This document shows, one piece after another, positions 1 through 11,627 of a stretch of 64,000 nt of DNA. Positions within the stretch are counted from its first letter, which is position 1; each line of letters begins with the position of its first letter. Origin of the DNA: Globodera rostochiensis (Eukaryota > Nematoda > Chromadorea > Rhabditida > Heteroderidae); NCBI GenBank assembly GCA_018350325.1, contig JAEVLN010000001.1, positions 2,407,501 through 2,471,500 of the forward strand, given 5' to 3'. The translations under genes and the position numbers were made by a program. The notes under the pieces are model-generated. The model had not been told where the DNA came from, searched no databases, and saw only the letters and a list, made by a program, of their open reading frames with translations.

Positions 1-1668
1 TAAATTGTCCAAAAAAATTTGTCGTCATTTTGTCCAGACAAACGATGTGACTCTTTCACAAATTCTTTTTAAAATAGCCCTAAACGACAAAAATAGGTAA
101 GCGCTTCTCTTTTTTTTTTGCTCAAAAGCAATTCAATTCAAATTACTGAATGCGACGGGCGGGCGAGGGGGGGGGGGGGGGGGGGCGGGGGGTATCGTCG
201 GTCGGTTGTCGGGGTGAATTGGGGATGATGACGACGACAGGCAATTCGATCGGGGATTTTGATCGGAAATCGGATCGGCGAAGAGTGGCGGTGGGGGGGG
301 GGGGTTGGTAGATGAATGCTCGCGCACATGACACATGCACACAGTGCACACCCACCGATCCTTGAAAGGGTCCGCGATGAGTGGGGGGGGGGGGGGGGGA
401 TTGACCCCCGAAGCGCTAAATTGGGCATGAGTAGGGGAGGCAAATCGGGGCAGCTGATCCCTGCACAATTGAGTCCGACGATGCAACTGAACTAATCAAT
501 GCTTTTTCGATTAAAAGCATGGCTGGCTGATCGGGGCGGCCCCCGATTCCCCGTAACGTCATTGCCCGCCCCCCCCCGCGGGGAAAAGCACCCCCCTAAA
601 GACAACTAGGCCAAAGAATTGTGCAACGGCTTTTATTTTCTGTATTTTTGTTAAATTATTTAGAATTTTTTCGACTTTGAAAAACCGGGGGTTCCCCGCC
701 GGGGACCACCCCCCCCCCCCCGCCAATGTGCCCGAAGCAAAACACCCACCGTCCGGTATGCCCGTCGGGGCGCCCTACGCCTAACATTCCCGGCCCGTTG
801 GCCGGGCCCAAAAACGCTGTTCAATCAGTAGGACTCAATTGTGCCGAACTCAGTTTGACCTCAAGGTGTGAAAAAATCTAGCGATGACACAACGACACTT
901 ACTATGTATCCCCCCCGAAAAGGAGGTATTTTAATGGATGGGATAAAATTATGCGGAGCAGCGGGGGGGGGGGTGAGCAGGTGCCCCCAGCAAAAGCCCC
1001 ACCAGTGTGACAGAGCAGAAGAAAGGCTCTTTCAGCAGAGCAGCCCCCCGAGGCGAAAGAATGATGGGAACGGATCGGCGGATCGTCCCCTCCGGCGGGG
1101 GCGTTGGGGCAGTGTTCGCGTGCGTGTTCTGCTGCTCTGTTGCATGGGCGGCTGCGGTGTCATCAAATGCTGGCTGATGCTGGCTGCCGCTGCTGCAGTT
1201 TCTCAGAAAACACTCTCCCATACTATCTCGTCGTCTTTCGCACTCTCCTCAAATTTCACACACTCTCTCTCCCCCTCTCTCTGCCTCGCCCACTCACCGT
1301 CTGATCGATCTGTTCATATCCCACACACTCTCTCAATCACTCTCACCGTCCTCCCCCCACATCCCACACACTCTCTCAATCACTCTCACCGTCTTTCCTG
1401 CCCTCCCCACATCCCACACACTCTCTCTCCGAAGTCGATGTGATCCATTCCGCCCGCAGCTGGTGAGACGAGGAACGAATTTGGTCGGTCTAGAGGGGGT
1501 CGGTCCACCATCATCCGCAACACCGCAGACACAGACAGTGAGAAAGAGTGGGGGGACAGAGAATCGGCACGGATCTTTGGCCACACCCCATCCCCTTCCA
1601 CCCCCAATAAATTGGCCCACCAATTGTTGGACGGGTTGCGCAACAATAAGAACAACAACAACAACAAA
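1..1668. other. Intergenic, poly(G)/poly(C)-rich, upstream of ERdj5
   Basis: No gene is supported here. The stretch holds many homopolymer runs: long G runs around 169-190, 292-304 and 384-399, and C runs around 568-577 and 710-722. Open frames in it are proline- or glycine-rich products of these runs. A CT-rich minisatellite lies at 1316-1427, and a short AAC-repeat leader (about 1648-1668) runs into the start codon of the next gene. Confidence 0.6.
1316..1427. repeat. CT-rich minisatellite, about 2.5 copies
   Basis: Two nearly identical units of about 35 bp (1316-1350 and 1360-1393), each starting with a CCCACACACTCTCTC core and ending CACTCTCACCGTC, are followed by a partial third unit at 1410-1427. 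Spacers between the units are C-rich and of unequal length. It lies about 240 bp upstream of the ERdj5 start codon. Confidence 0.8.
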
Positions 1669-4600
1669 ATGTGCCCTTCTGTGTTCTCTGCACTTCCACT
1701 GTTGCTGTTGCTGTTGCTGGCTGTCCATATTGCCTGGGGCGATGCGGAGCAGTTCAGCTTCTACGACCTGCTCGGCGTGCGGACGGACGCGGACGTGCGC
1801 TCCATTCGACGCGCGTTCAAGCGCTTGGCGTTGGAGAAGCATCCGGACAAAAATCCGGTAAGCGACAAAATTCATTTTTTCGTCCAAAAACACTCTCTGA
1901 AGGATGACCCGGAGGCTCATGACGTTTTTGTGCGCATAAACCGGGCCTACGAAGTGCTGAAGGACGAGGAGTTGAGGAAGCGGTACGACCAGTTTGGCGA
2001 GAAGGGTCTGGAGAACAACAACGCGGGTGCACAGCGACAACAATGGGAGTCGTGGGAATTTTACAACGATAAATTTGGTGAACAATTTAATGTTTAAAAA
2101 TAATTCATTTTAAATTAATTTTAATATGTCGGTCGATATGTTAATGAAGGTTGAGCAAAACGTTATTGTTATTAAATTTGGTACTTTCGCATTTTGCGAC
2201 CCCCTCCCCAAATTTGTTGAAAACATCATATATGGGGTTTTCAAGGGTTCTGATCACGAATCTGACAATATTTTTAAGATCTGACAACATCTAAGATTTT
2301 GAAAATCTATGGTTTTTTATTTATTTTTTTACCATTAATCACACAAAACCGGTTATATAGGTTTTCTTAGGTGCTGAAAACAATGGAACATGCAAAAATT
2401 TTAGAGCGCTCAGCGTTTAAACCGGTTTTGAACCAAAATTTGAAAAACCATAGGGGACCTTTTTGGCCAAAATTCGTTAGGCTTAGGCCTAAGCCGTCCA
2501 GAGCTTAGGGGTTAATCTCAGGGTGGCTTAGGCCTAAGCCTAACGAACCCCTAAGTCTCTATCTTTTGTGTGATTAATGGTTAAAAAATAAATAAAAATC
2601 ATAGATTTTCAAAATCTTAGATGTTGTCAAATCTTAAGATTCGTGATCAGCACCCTTGAAAACCCTATATATGATGCTTTCAGCAAATTTGGGGAGGGGG
2701 TCGCAAAATGCGAAAGTACCTTAAATTTATTTAAATTCGTTTAAATATTTAAAAAAGCTTAGAAATATTAAATTATTATTTATATTTAAATTCACAAAAT
2801 TTAATAGACATTAAAAATAATTTATTTTAATTAATTTAATATGTCGTTGTTAATGAAAGTTGAGCAAAAAGTTTTATTGTTATTAAATTTATTTAAATTC
2901 ACAAAATAATAGACATTAAAAATAATTTCATTGACCTAAATACATATTTAAACCATTTTAATTTAATTGTAAAATTAAATTTAATTAATTTATTAAATTT
3001 TAAATTTTGCCTATTTGCGTCAGGCATTTATGACGATGACCAGGAAATTGTCACGCTGTCCAGGTGGGGGGGGGGGGGGGGGGGGGGTTTTGGACTTTCC
3101 GATTTTTTAAATTCAAAAATTTAACACATTTTTAGGGCCGACTTTGAGGAGGAAGTGTTCGAATCGGGAGAGATTTGGTTCGTCAATTTCTACTCAACGT
3201 ATTGCTCACATTGCCATCATTTGGCACCGACGGTGAAATTTAAATAATTATAAATGACAAATTTGACATTTTAAAAATTTAAAAAGTGCCATTGCGTGTT
3301 TAGTTGCCAATTTAAACTAGGAGTTGCTTGCTCCCCGACCCTGATGCCCCAACAAAATTTTTAAAAGATAATTCATTTTGTTATCAAAATGCCATTAAAA
3401 TAAAATCGAAAAAAATTTATTCTTAAACAATTTAAATGTTATTTTATTCTTTTTTACCATTTAAAAAATAAATGTGTTTAGTGGCGCGAATTTGCCAAAT
3501 CAATGGACGGCATTGCGCGCATTGGGGCAGTGAATTGTGCCGAGGACCCGGAGCTGTGCCAATCGCAGCAAGTGAACGCTTACCCGTCGTTGGTACTCTT
3601 CCCGCAGGCAATCGAATTTAAATTAATTAAAATTAAATTTTATTGATACAATTTATAATAAAATATTAAATTAATTTATTATTAATATTTCAATTTATTC
3701 ATTTTATTTTATTCTGATAAATATGCAGCAAATAAGTGAATTATTTTAATATTTATTGGTTACATTTAAATTAAATTAAACAAGGTTTGCCGAACTTTTA
3801 GAGATTTAATCTTATTCTTAAATTATTTAATATTTATTGGTTGATATGATTTAAATTTAAACAAATAAATTAAATAAAATTGCCAAACTTTTAGAGACTT
3901 TGGTTCCGCGGTGCCCGCGATTTGGCACCGCTCAGCGCCTTTCTGCTCGCCAATTTGCCCTCCCAACCCCTCCGATCGCCCGCCCAATTTCCCCAAAATG
4001 GGCGGCCATTACTCGTCGAATTGGACGACGGCGAAAGTGAGGGAATGGGCGAGGACGAAAGGTCGGACAATAAATAACACAACGCCAAAAAATTGAACAA
4101 AATGCCAAGGGAATTTTTAAAAAATGGCAAAAAATTGTTCAAGGGCGAGGACGAAAGGTCGGATAACGCAACAAAACGCCAAAAAATTGAACAAAATGCC
4201 AAGAAATTTTAAAAAATTGGGGAGAAAATTGTTCAAATTGAAAAAAAAAAGTTGAAAATTAAGGATAAAATGTGCCGCGATGCTTCAATGGTTGGGCGGC
4301 ACTTTGGCAGTGTTGGAATGTGCCGACGGGGGAAACGACGTCAAAATGTGCGAAGAATTGGGCCATCGGGACGGATTTTTGTTCTACCCGCGCGGAGCGG
4401 AGGACGGCGAGGCGACGGTAAAATTTCGTTTTTTTAATTTAAATTTAAATTTTTGTATGTTTAAGGAAGTGTTCTTTGCCGATTTGGTCGACCTCCGTTC
4501 CCAACTTCACCATTTGCTTCCGGCACTTCCCCGACTGAGCGCAGACGAGCTTCGCTGGCTGATCAGTCGTCCGCCTGATCAGGACAATGAGCCGATGTTG

Positions 4601-6815
4601 GCACTTTTTGTCAACCCGGCGCGTGGCACCGACCATCCGGAATGGCGCACTTTGGCACAACGCTTTCCGCAAATGAATGTGAGAGTGGGGTGGGGGGGAG
4701 GAGCTTTTTGGCATTTTGCCAAAATCTTGAGAAGAATTGGCTCAGAGTATATTAATGCCCGAATTCATTGCTGATTAGGTCCATGTTGTTGAATGTGCCG
4801 ACTCTGACGATGAAATGTTGGCCATCTGTGCCGAACTGCATCTGGGCCATTTGCCGAGGCCCGTCCTTTTCCGTCCGTCAGGCGGCTACGATATTCACTA
4901 CGGTAGGGGTACTGATCTGATCAGACCCTGATCACCACTCACTGATTAATCCTACATTTTTTGCCCTTAGGCAATGCGCAAATGGACACACGACAGGTGG
5001 CCAAGTTCATCGTCCGGTCCGGCAAGTCACATCTGATCGTGCTCAATGCCGACAAATACGAAGTTGGAGGGCGGGGGGGGAAAGCTTTTGGTGAAAATTT
5101 GAAAATATTTCCAGAAACATTTTGCCAAAGAAAGTGCGGCGGCTGCTGCCGCCGGCGGCGACACGCTTTGGCTGGTCGACCATTTTGTGCCGTGGTGCCA
5201 GCCGTGCCTGCGCCTGCTGGCCGAACTGCGCAAATTGCCGCCGGAAGCGGAAGGGCACGCGCTTCGGCTGGGCGCTGTGAACTGCGAAGCGGAGCCGGAC
5301 ATTTGCCGGCGGGCGGGCATCACCAGGTCCGTCCTTCCGCGCGCGCGTGTCCGAGCGCCCCAGGGGACAGAAAAAGAAATTGCTGAAAATTTAATTAAAA
5401 ATTTATGCAGTTACCCCCACTCCGTGCTGTTCTCGCCGGACGGTGTACGCCACCCGATCGTTGGCTCCCATTCGGTGGAGCAACTGCTTGAATTTGTTGC
5501 CGAAGCATTGAGTCCGTCGGTGGCGGTGCTGAACCGTACTTCGTTTGTCCAAAACGTCGTTCACAGACCCAACGGGCATTTGTACTTTGTCGACTTCCAT
5601 GGTTGGCGTTTTGTAAAGTTGGCATAAAAGTTTGGCAAAATTTTGATTTGGACATTTCGAAAAACAAAAACCCAATCTTTTCCGATAAATGTTTTGACTT
5701 TTAGCGCCCTGGTGCGGTCCGTGTCAGCAGGTTGGATTAATTGCTTTTCCCCTTTTTTTGTTCAAAATTTGAAAATTTTTAATTTTTAAAAATTTGAATT
5801 TCTGAATCTTTCAGTTGGCTCCAGAATTTCGGCGATTAGCTCGGCAATTTCCATTGCTTTCGCCGCAGGCAGACATTGTAAGTGTAGCGGGTAGGGATTG
5901 TTCGGGGGACTCAAAATTTTTTGGGTTTTTTTAAAATTTGTGTTCATTGGCATTTTGTTGTCCCATCTCTCCCCCCTTTTTTTGGTGTCTTTTGGCTCCG
6001 TCGACTGCGACGCGTTCCCGGACATTTGTGACGGAGAATACGTGCACAGCTTCCCGACCATTCGCCTCTACCGGCACCGGCACGACCTGCAACCATAGTG
6101 AGTTAAATTAGTTACAAAATTCTTCAGGGGTTTTTTAAAAAAAATTTAAAAAAATTTTGTTTTGAAGCGATTACCCGCCCAATTGGTGGCGTAATGCGCA
6201 GTCCATGACTCATTGGCTTGCCGAAATGATGCCAACGCTGGTCCAGCGTCTGGCGGGCGACTTCCATTCCACCGTACTCGGCTCTGTTCAACCGTTTCTG
6301 GTCGACTTTTACGGTAAGAAAACCGTTGCCTACAGTATCCCCCCCCCCCTCGGCTACCGTACTCTCTCCCCCCCCCCCCCAATTCGCAGCTCCCTGGTGT
6401 GGCCATTGTGTCCATTTTGCGCCCACTTTTGAGAAACTTGCCAAGGTCAAAGAGGCTTTAAAAAAATAAAATTTAAAGAAGTTTTCCCTTACAGCTCTTG
6501 GAGGGCCAAGTACAGCTTGGCAAAGTGGACTGTGATCGTTTCGGGCACATTTGTCAGATGGCCGGTGTCCAGGCATTTCCGTCTGTGGTGCTCTATTCGG
6601 GTACGGCATTAACGGAGACGACGGCATTTATGTCGAGCATTTGAAAAGCTTTGAAATTCATCCCTTCAGGCGTCGATCGGGTCGGCGATCGGCAAAATGC
6701 CCGGGGCATTTTTGTACGGCACGGAGGTGACGCGAATCGAATGGCGGACGAAGTGAGGGAAATGCTTCGGCAACGAGGCAAAGGCACACATTGGCAGGAG
6801 CGGGACGAACTTTGA
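1669..6815 (+). CDS. dnj-27: ERdj5 / DNAJC10-like ER co-chaperone and disulfide reductase
   Basis: Multi-exon gene for an ER-lumen J-domain/thioredoxin protein that reduces disulfides of misfolded clients and recruits BiP for ER-associated degradation. The first exon gives a signal peptide (MCPSVFSALPLLLLLLLAV) and a J domain with HPD in KHPDKNP. A 45-nt intron (1858-1902) is in frame and would be read through if missed. After ESWEFYNDKFG the 946-nt intron 2078-3023 leads to a 40-nt micro-exon (3024-3063) encoding IYDDDQEIVTLS, which matches the same place in the human protein. Thioredoxin-like modules follow with CXXC motifs CSHC (about 3204), CQPC (about 5194), CGPC (about 5712) and CGHC (about 6400). 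The protein ends QERDEL, an ER-retrieval signal of the KDEL type. One intron near 5881-5988 has no clear AG acceptor. The span is firm; some middle exons (3600-4280) are approximate. Confidence 0.92.
2101..2890. repeat. Imperfect direct repeat of about 75 bp flanking the foldback element
   Basis: Copies at 2101-2179 and 2817-2890 share the core AATATGTCG...GTTAATGAA.GTTGAGCAAAA and both end in ATTGTTATTAAATTT. The first copy is cut at that end by the foldback element; the second is the uninterrupted form. Confidence 0.8.
2180..2720. mobile_element. 541-bp foldback (long-TIR) non-autonomous DNA element
   Basis: The ends begin GGTACTTTCGCATTTTGCGA and finish with its reverse complement. The inverted arms are about 165 bp each and match closely, including an inner ACCATTAATCACACAAAA stretch; the loop (about 2346-2560) holds a smaller palindrome built on TTAGGCCTAAGCC. 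The element is flanked by an 8-bp direct repeat TTAAATTT at 2172-2179 and 2721-2728. The AT-rich sequence it landed in is duplicated nearby, and the second copy (2876-2900) lacks the insertion and has TTAAATTT only once, which supports a real target-site duplication. No coding capacity is seen. An 8-bp duplication fits hAT, P or Merlin superfamilies; which one is not decided. Confidence 0.85.
3066..3088 (+). repeat. Poly(G) run directly after a splice donor
   Basis: A G run of about 22 nt begins two bases after the GT donor that closes the ERdj5 micro-exon (donor at 3064). It is an example of the many intronic G runs in the window. Confidence 0.85.
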
Positions 6816-7606
6816 TCGGATTTTTTTAAAATTTCCAAATTTTGAAAAAAACATTTCTTGTTGCATTGTTTCCGATGTCGGGCGATTGATTTTGATCATT
6901 CGGGTGATTTGCTGTATATTATTTTCTCCTTTATTTGTCGAATTTCTTTTGTAAATTAAAATATTGGCCATTTTTTCATTAAGCATTTATTTGCCTTTTG
7001 ATAGCCTTTAACGGGTGGACGATACAATTTTTTAAATAAAACAATTAAAACTTATTTAATTAATTAATTATCACAATTTGGAGGGAGCTAAAAGAATATA
7101 AAATATTATATTATTATACATCGATGGGGCATATTCAAAAATCTTGAAAACTTTTTTGAGGCGGATTTACAGCACTCAATTGACGGGGGGTTTGGATGTC
7201 GTCATCCGTGACTGGGGCTCGCATTTTCGAGGGTTTTCAGTAGAGCCCGGTCGAGACGAGAATCTCGACTCGAGATCTCGAAAAAAAATCTCGACTCAGA
7301 TCTCGCTCGAAGCTCAAGTCCGGGCTCTAGTTTTCAGTTTTTTAGAAATATTTTTTAAACTTTTTAGCACATTTTTTTTGGGGGGGGGGAGGGGTTTTTA
7401 CGCATAAATTGACTAAATTTGTTCAATTTTTAGCGCATATAAATCCGAGCCCTGGTCAAATGACGGGTTTTAGGCCATAAATAACACAAAAAGAAAATTA
7501 AAAACAAAATAAAAATATAATTTTTAAGGGAAATTAAATTGGCAGTGATTTGTCATAACAAAATGAACGCAACAAATTCATTGTTGTTGTTGAACGGTTG
7601 AGGAAT
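6816..7606. other. Intergenic between ERdj5 and the sushi-repeat gene (convergent 3' ends)
   Basis: AT-rich DNA between two genes that point at each other. It holds the TAGAG-type palindromic element at 7241-7329 and a G run near 7380-7390. No gene is seen. Confidence 0.6.
7241..7329. mobile_element. TAGAG-type palindromic MITE, copy 1 (89 bp)
   Basis: The 10-bp terminal inverted repeats are TAGAGCCCGG and CCGGGCTCTA. The interior is made of iterated self-complementary TCTCGA words. It is flanked by a perfect 8-bp direct repeat GTTTTCAG (7233-7240 and 7330-7337). The 8-bp duplication and the YARNG-like terminus fit a hAT-mobilised element. Confidence 0.88.
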
Positions 7607-10600
7607 TTACTGAAAATGTTTTTGCGCATATTTAAAATTTGGAATGCTTAATTTAACGATTTCACCGTTTGTTGTACTGCTCGGCATACACGTGTTCAGC
7701 GACAACATTGCCCAACCGCCACGTTGGCATACCGCCGACCGCCCCACCGTAGCACCGTCCGTCAGCTGAGTTCCGTTTACACAAACCAAGGTTACGGTGG
7801 CACCAATCGGATACGGTGGCATCAGGCCCATGGGCGAGTAGACAAAACGGGCGTTCAATGGCTGAGGCAGTTCAAAACAGGTGGCCGCCGCCGTTGTTTC
7901 GTTGCCAAATGTCGCGGTGATGGTGGTGCCATTCATTGTCGTCGCCCCTTGGGTTACGGCTGTGCTGCGTGTACTGCTTGTGGTCGTCGTCGACGACGGC
8001 GGCGGCGGTGGCCACGTCTGGTCAGCGCTGGACTGCACACATTGGCCAAGTGCTGCTGGCTGGAATTGGCCATTCTGACAGCTGGCGGTGGACTGGCCGT
8101 TTGGCACAAAACTGAATAATTGTTTTTTTTTTTGATGGCGATGTTCTATTTGAAGGCGGTTGACACCAACCCCGGGTTGCATGCCAATGTTGCGGTTGTG
8201 CCCGCCTGGTACGGTCCGAGCAGTGCACCGTTGGAGTACTGTATTCGTCCGTTCAGTGCCAATGTGGCGATGCCGAGCAGACATTGCGGCTGTTGCTGCA
8301 GTTGTTGTTGTTGTTGTTGTTGCTGGGAGCTGAACGGGGAGAAGGGCGTCGTGCCGAGGCCGGCGGGTGGAAATGTTGTTTGAGCACCAAAGCCTAAATG
8401 TGTTGGCATTGTGCATTTTGAATTTAAATTTAAAACCATAGGTCCAAACGCCAGAATACGTTTATATGCCTAAAAGTCGTTGCTCCAAGCATTGATTGAT
8501 CAAAATTTGGAAAACGAACTTGAAGTCCTCTAATCTCGATCATATCCGGGTCGCGAAAAACATCGAAAAAGGCTTAAACCTTTTGATCGATAGATCAATT
8601 TTGGATCAGTGTCCCCCGGAGAATAATGCCACTTCAGTTCCAGTAGGGGAGGTTCCCTCCCCCAAGGGCCTGATCCCGAAATCCCCCCAAGGTCCTGATC
8701 CCCCAGGCTTGATCCCCCAAGGGCCTAATCCCCCAAGGGCCTGATCCCCCAATGGCCTGATACCAAGGGCCTGAACTTTAAAAGATATATTTTTTAATAA
8801 AACAATTAACCGCCGGTTGTTGCTCCAAAACATTGTCCAACGAATTGTGCCGGTTGCCATTGTCCGTTAATGCAAGTTGCTGTTGAACTGCTGCTGCTGC
8901 CGCTGCTGCCAGGGAATGTGCCGCCAATTTGGGGCGTGGTGGTGCCGGATGGCAATTGTCCGTTGGCACATTGCAAGTTGGCACTGGTGCCCGGGGGGTA
9001 TGGGGGACCAATTGAAGAGTACACAATGTTGCCTAAACAACCGGGGGATGAATTAATTGGCTGACAATTTTGTGCCAATTTTAAAGGAAATTTTGGCGAA
9101 TTTTTAACAAATTTTCAAGGGAATGTGCACAAATTTTTGATCAATTTTCCGGCAAAAATTTGAAACAATTTGGAAACCGGCGGACCTCCAAGGACGGGTG
9201 CCATTCCAAGCAGACATTGAGTGCCAATGCCAAGTTGATTCAGACCGCCATTCAATGTGTTGATCTGTGTAAGTTTTGTTTTTAAAATTGGAAAATATAT
9301 TTTTTTACCCCGGTATTCACTGTGCCAACAAAGCCCGTGCCTATTCCGCCGGGCAGTCCTCCAGCATTTTGTGCCAAACATCCGGACAAAATTGGCGGTT
9401 GCCATTGGCCATTCATGCACACGGAATTGCTTTGCCCCTGCGGCAATCCCTTTAAAAGAAATGGCATTTTCTTTTGTCCCTTCCAATTTCCCCCCGGCAT
9501 TTGCCTCACCTGTTGGCACACAACTTGCGCAGAAGTGCCGGCGGGGAACGGTCCGTTGGTGCCACCGGTGGAGTACTGTAATGAGGCGCCTGTAAATTTC
9601 ACAAAAGCATACCGTTTCCCACCCCCTTTGGGCATGTAATATTTTAAATTTAAATCAATCCAAAGATTACCCAACGGCGCCATCAGGCCAAAGAGGCAAC
9701 TGTTCACGGCATTGCCCGGGGCAATTGTGCTTCCAAATTGGTTGCCAAATGTGCCGGTGCTGCCTCCAAATTGGTTGCCAAATGTGCCGGTGTTGCCACC
9801 CGTGCACGTGCCCAGCGGCGGTGTCCAAATGCCATTGGAACAAGTTGACGATTGACTTCCCGAGGGGAAGCCTTAGAATTGGCAAAATTTAAAAACTACA
9901 AATTTGAACTGCTTGCCCAACCCTGCGGGCATTGGAGCGTGGCGGTGGTGCCGGCCGCGTACGTGCCGCCGAATGTGCCTTGCTGCAACTGCGAGTACTG
10001 GACGGTGCCGCTGCCGAACGGCACAACAACGGCCGGAAGACAGCCGCCACCGCCCAAATTTGTTGTGCCGCCACCGAAGGGGGTTGTGCCAATGCCAAAG
10101 TTTGGGGACGGGGTTATGCCCGTGCCGGGCAGTCCGAGCCCGCCGCCCAGACATTGGCCAAGGCTCATCGGTTGCCATTGGCCAAACTGACAGAAGGCCT
10201 AAAGGCGGCGAATTTCGCGCATTTTTAAAGAAATTTTTAAGTCGAGAATTTTGAAAAATCTTGACGAGAATCTCGATCGTCCGGCAAAGCATTTCAAAGT
10301 GCCAAAACTCAAGGCTTATCACATCAAAATCTGATTGTTCATGAAAGCCCCATGCCATACTTGGCTGGCGCCTGCGCTGACTGTCGCTCCATTGGAGCAG
10401 AACAACTGGACGGTGGTGCCTTGCGGGTACGTGCCCAAAATGTTGTTGTTCAGCTGCGGCGTGTACGACAGCTGGCCGCCCAGCGGTGCCAACATTGGCA
10501 GACAGCCGGCGCCTGTCGAAGTGCCAAAGGGTACGGTCGTTTGGGGAAACGGTGTCGCCATGTTGGAAAGGCCTCCGGCGCCGGAATTCACCGGTTGGCA

Positions 10601-11080
10601 GGTGCCTTTAAGGAAAATGGAGCCTCTGCTAAATTTATGTAAAAATTGAAATTTCAAAAAAAGTTTGGCACAATTTTCATCGTTTTCTCAAAAATAAATT
10701 GCCTACCAAGCAGCGGGCTCCATTGGGAATTTGAAAGGCATTGGGCCGACGACGCGCCCAACGGGAAAAAGCCGACAGAGCAAGTTAAAAGAGCCGAAAA
10801 TAAAACAAATTTTAATTTCCAATAACTATTAAAAATTTAAATAAATAAAGAATTAAACAATTAAAACAAATATTTAAAAAGGCAATTTACACATTTCGAT
10901 TATATAATTTTAATATTTAATTGAAATTATTTGCCGTTGTCCCCGCGGGCTGTGCCGTGCCGCCAATCAGCGAATTCTGCGCAATTCCAATGGGCAAATA
11001 GTTGACAATGCCATTTGGCACGGTCAATGGTTGGCATGAGCCGCCCGAGCCCAGCGGGGACAAAGTGCCGGTTGAAACCT
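7607..11080 (-). CDS. Secreted protein with multiple sushi (CCP)-like repeats
   Basis: A minus-strand multi-exon gene made of at least six modules with the sushi/CCP pattern: C, an NG turn, aromatic-Ser, a YP.GT or AGTTA strand before the second Cys, a third Cys about 14 residues on, then NGQW or NSQW and the fourth Cys. Examples are LACNPGFVPNG, SVCMNGQWQPP, TCINGQWQPAQ, AGTTATLQC and QCLSNSQWSPLL. Intron 8112-8170 (59 nt) joins CNPG to FVPNG exactly at the module core. Linkers are rich in Gln, Thr, Ser, Gly and Pro, with poly-Gln near 8300 and repeated GTFGNQFG near 9740-9800. The stop is at 7607. The 5' end is not resolved: the most upstream module found begins near 11080, and no convincing signal-peptide exon was placed. 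Sushi modules bind proteins in extracellular matrix or at cell surfaces; the exact role here is unknown. Confidence 0.75.
8664..8774. repeat. Minisatellite of a CCCCCAAGGGCCTGAT-like unit in an intron
   Basis: About six imperfect units of 15-17 bp built on CCCCAAGGGCCTGATC lie in an intron of the sushi-repeat gene. Units vary (AAGGTCC, CAGGCTTG, AATGGCC), so the array is old or degenerating. Confidence 0.8.
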
Positions 11081-11627
11081 GCCAAAATTGAGCAAATTTT
11101 TGGGCATTTTTATAACATTTAATGCCATTTAAAATGAAGCTTTGAATGAAAACCATTAAAATTTCTGAAATTTCGCAGTTCAAATTCAAATTTTGGCTCT
11201 TCCAAATCTCTGTCTGACCTGTCTTTTCTCACGCCACCTCAGCTCCGCCTTACCGTATGCCGAATACCGTAACCAAAGTGTGAATGCGATACAGTAATTG
11301 AAGACAATTAATTTCATTTTAAATGAATGGGCAATTAGTTCAAATCCATTAACGAAACAAATTTATATTTATTTGCCTCAAAAGTTCAAAAATCGGCACT
11401 TTTTGCGCGCGCGCGCGCGCGGGGAATGCTCCAAACGGCGGGCACTTTTTGTTTGTGCCATAAAAAAAAGGCAATTTTTCTTGGGGAAACTATGGAAACC
11501 AATTGTTTTGAATGTGCACTTTTTTATTGCAATTTTTATCATTTAGTGCATTAATTGTGAATGGTTACGGGTGAATACAAACATAGAATATAAACAAAAA
11601 CAACAAAAGCGCTAATCTCCGAGACCG
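11081..11627. other. Intergenic / possible missing 5' exons of the sushi gene
   Basis: No complete exon could be assigned. A (GC)n dinucleotide run lies at 11405-11421. A signal-peptide exon for the sushi gene may be here but none was identified with confidence. Confidence 0.45.
11405..11421. repeat. (GC)n microsatellite
   Basis: Seventeen bases of alternating G and C in otherwise AT-rich DNA; a Z-DNA-prone sequence. Confidence 0.9.

Larger units (their letters stand above)
2078..3023 (+). other. Large AT-rich ERdj5 intron carrying a foldback element
   Basis: The intron runs from a GT donor after the KFG codons to a TTGCGTCAG acceptor before the micro-exon. It contains the foldback element at 2180-2720 and two copies of an AT-rich sequence of about 75 bp (2101-2179 and 2817-2890). 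Confidence 0.75.

Noticed and set aside
133..486. Proline-rich open frames on the minus strand at the left edge
   Set aside because: They arise from poly(G) runs on the plus strand; composition changes abruptly at each run and no splice structure or family is seen.
868..1443. Plus-strand open frame of 191 codons
   Set aside because: Covers a CT-rich minisatellite and G runs; Ser/His/Leu-rich product of low complexity just upstream of the ERdj5 gene.
10250..10285. Possible further TAGAG element at the GACGAGAATCTCGATCG word
   Set aside because: Contains the interior TCTCGA words but has no TAGAG termini or flanking duplication.
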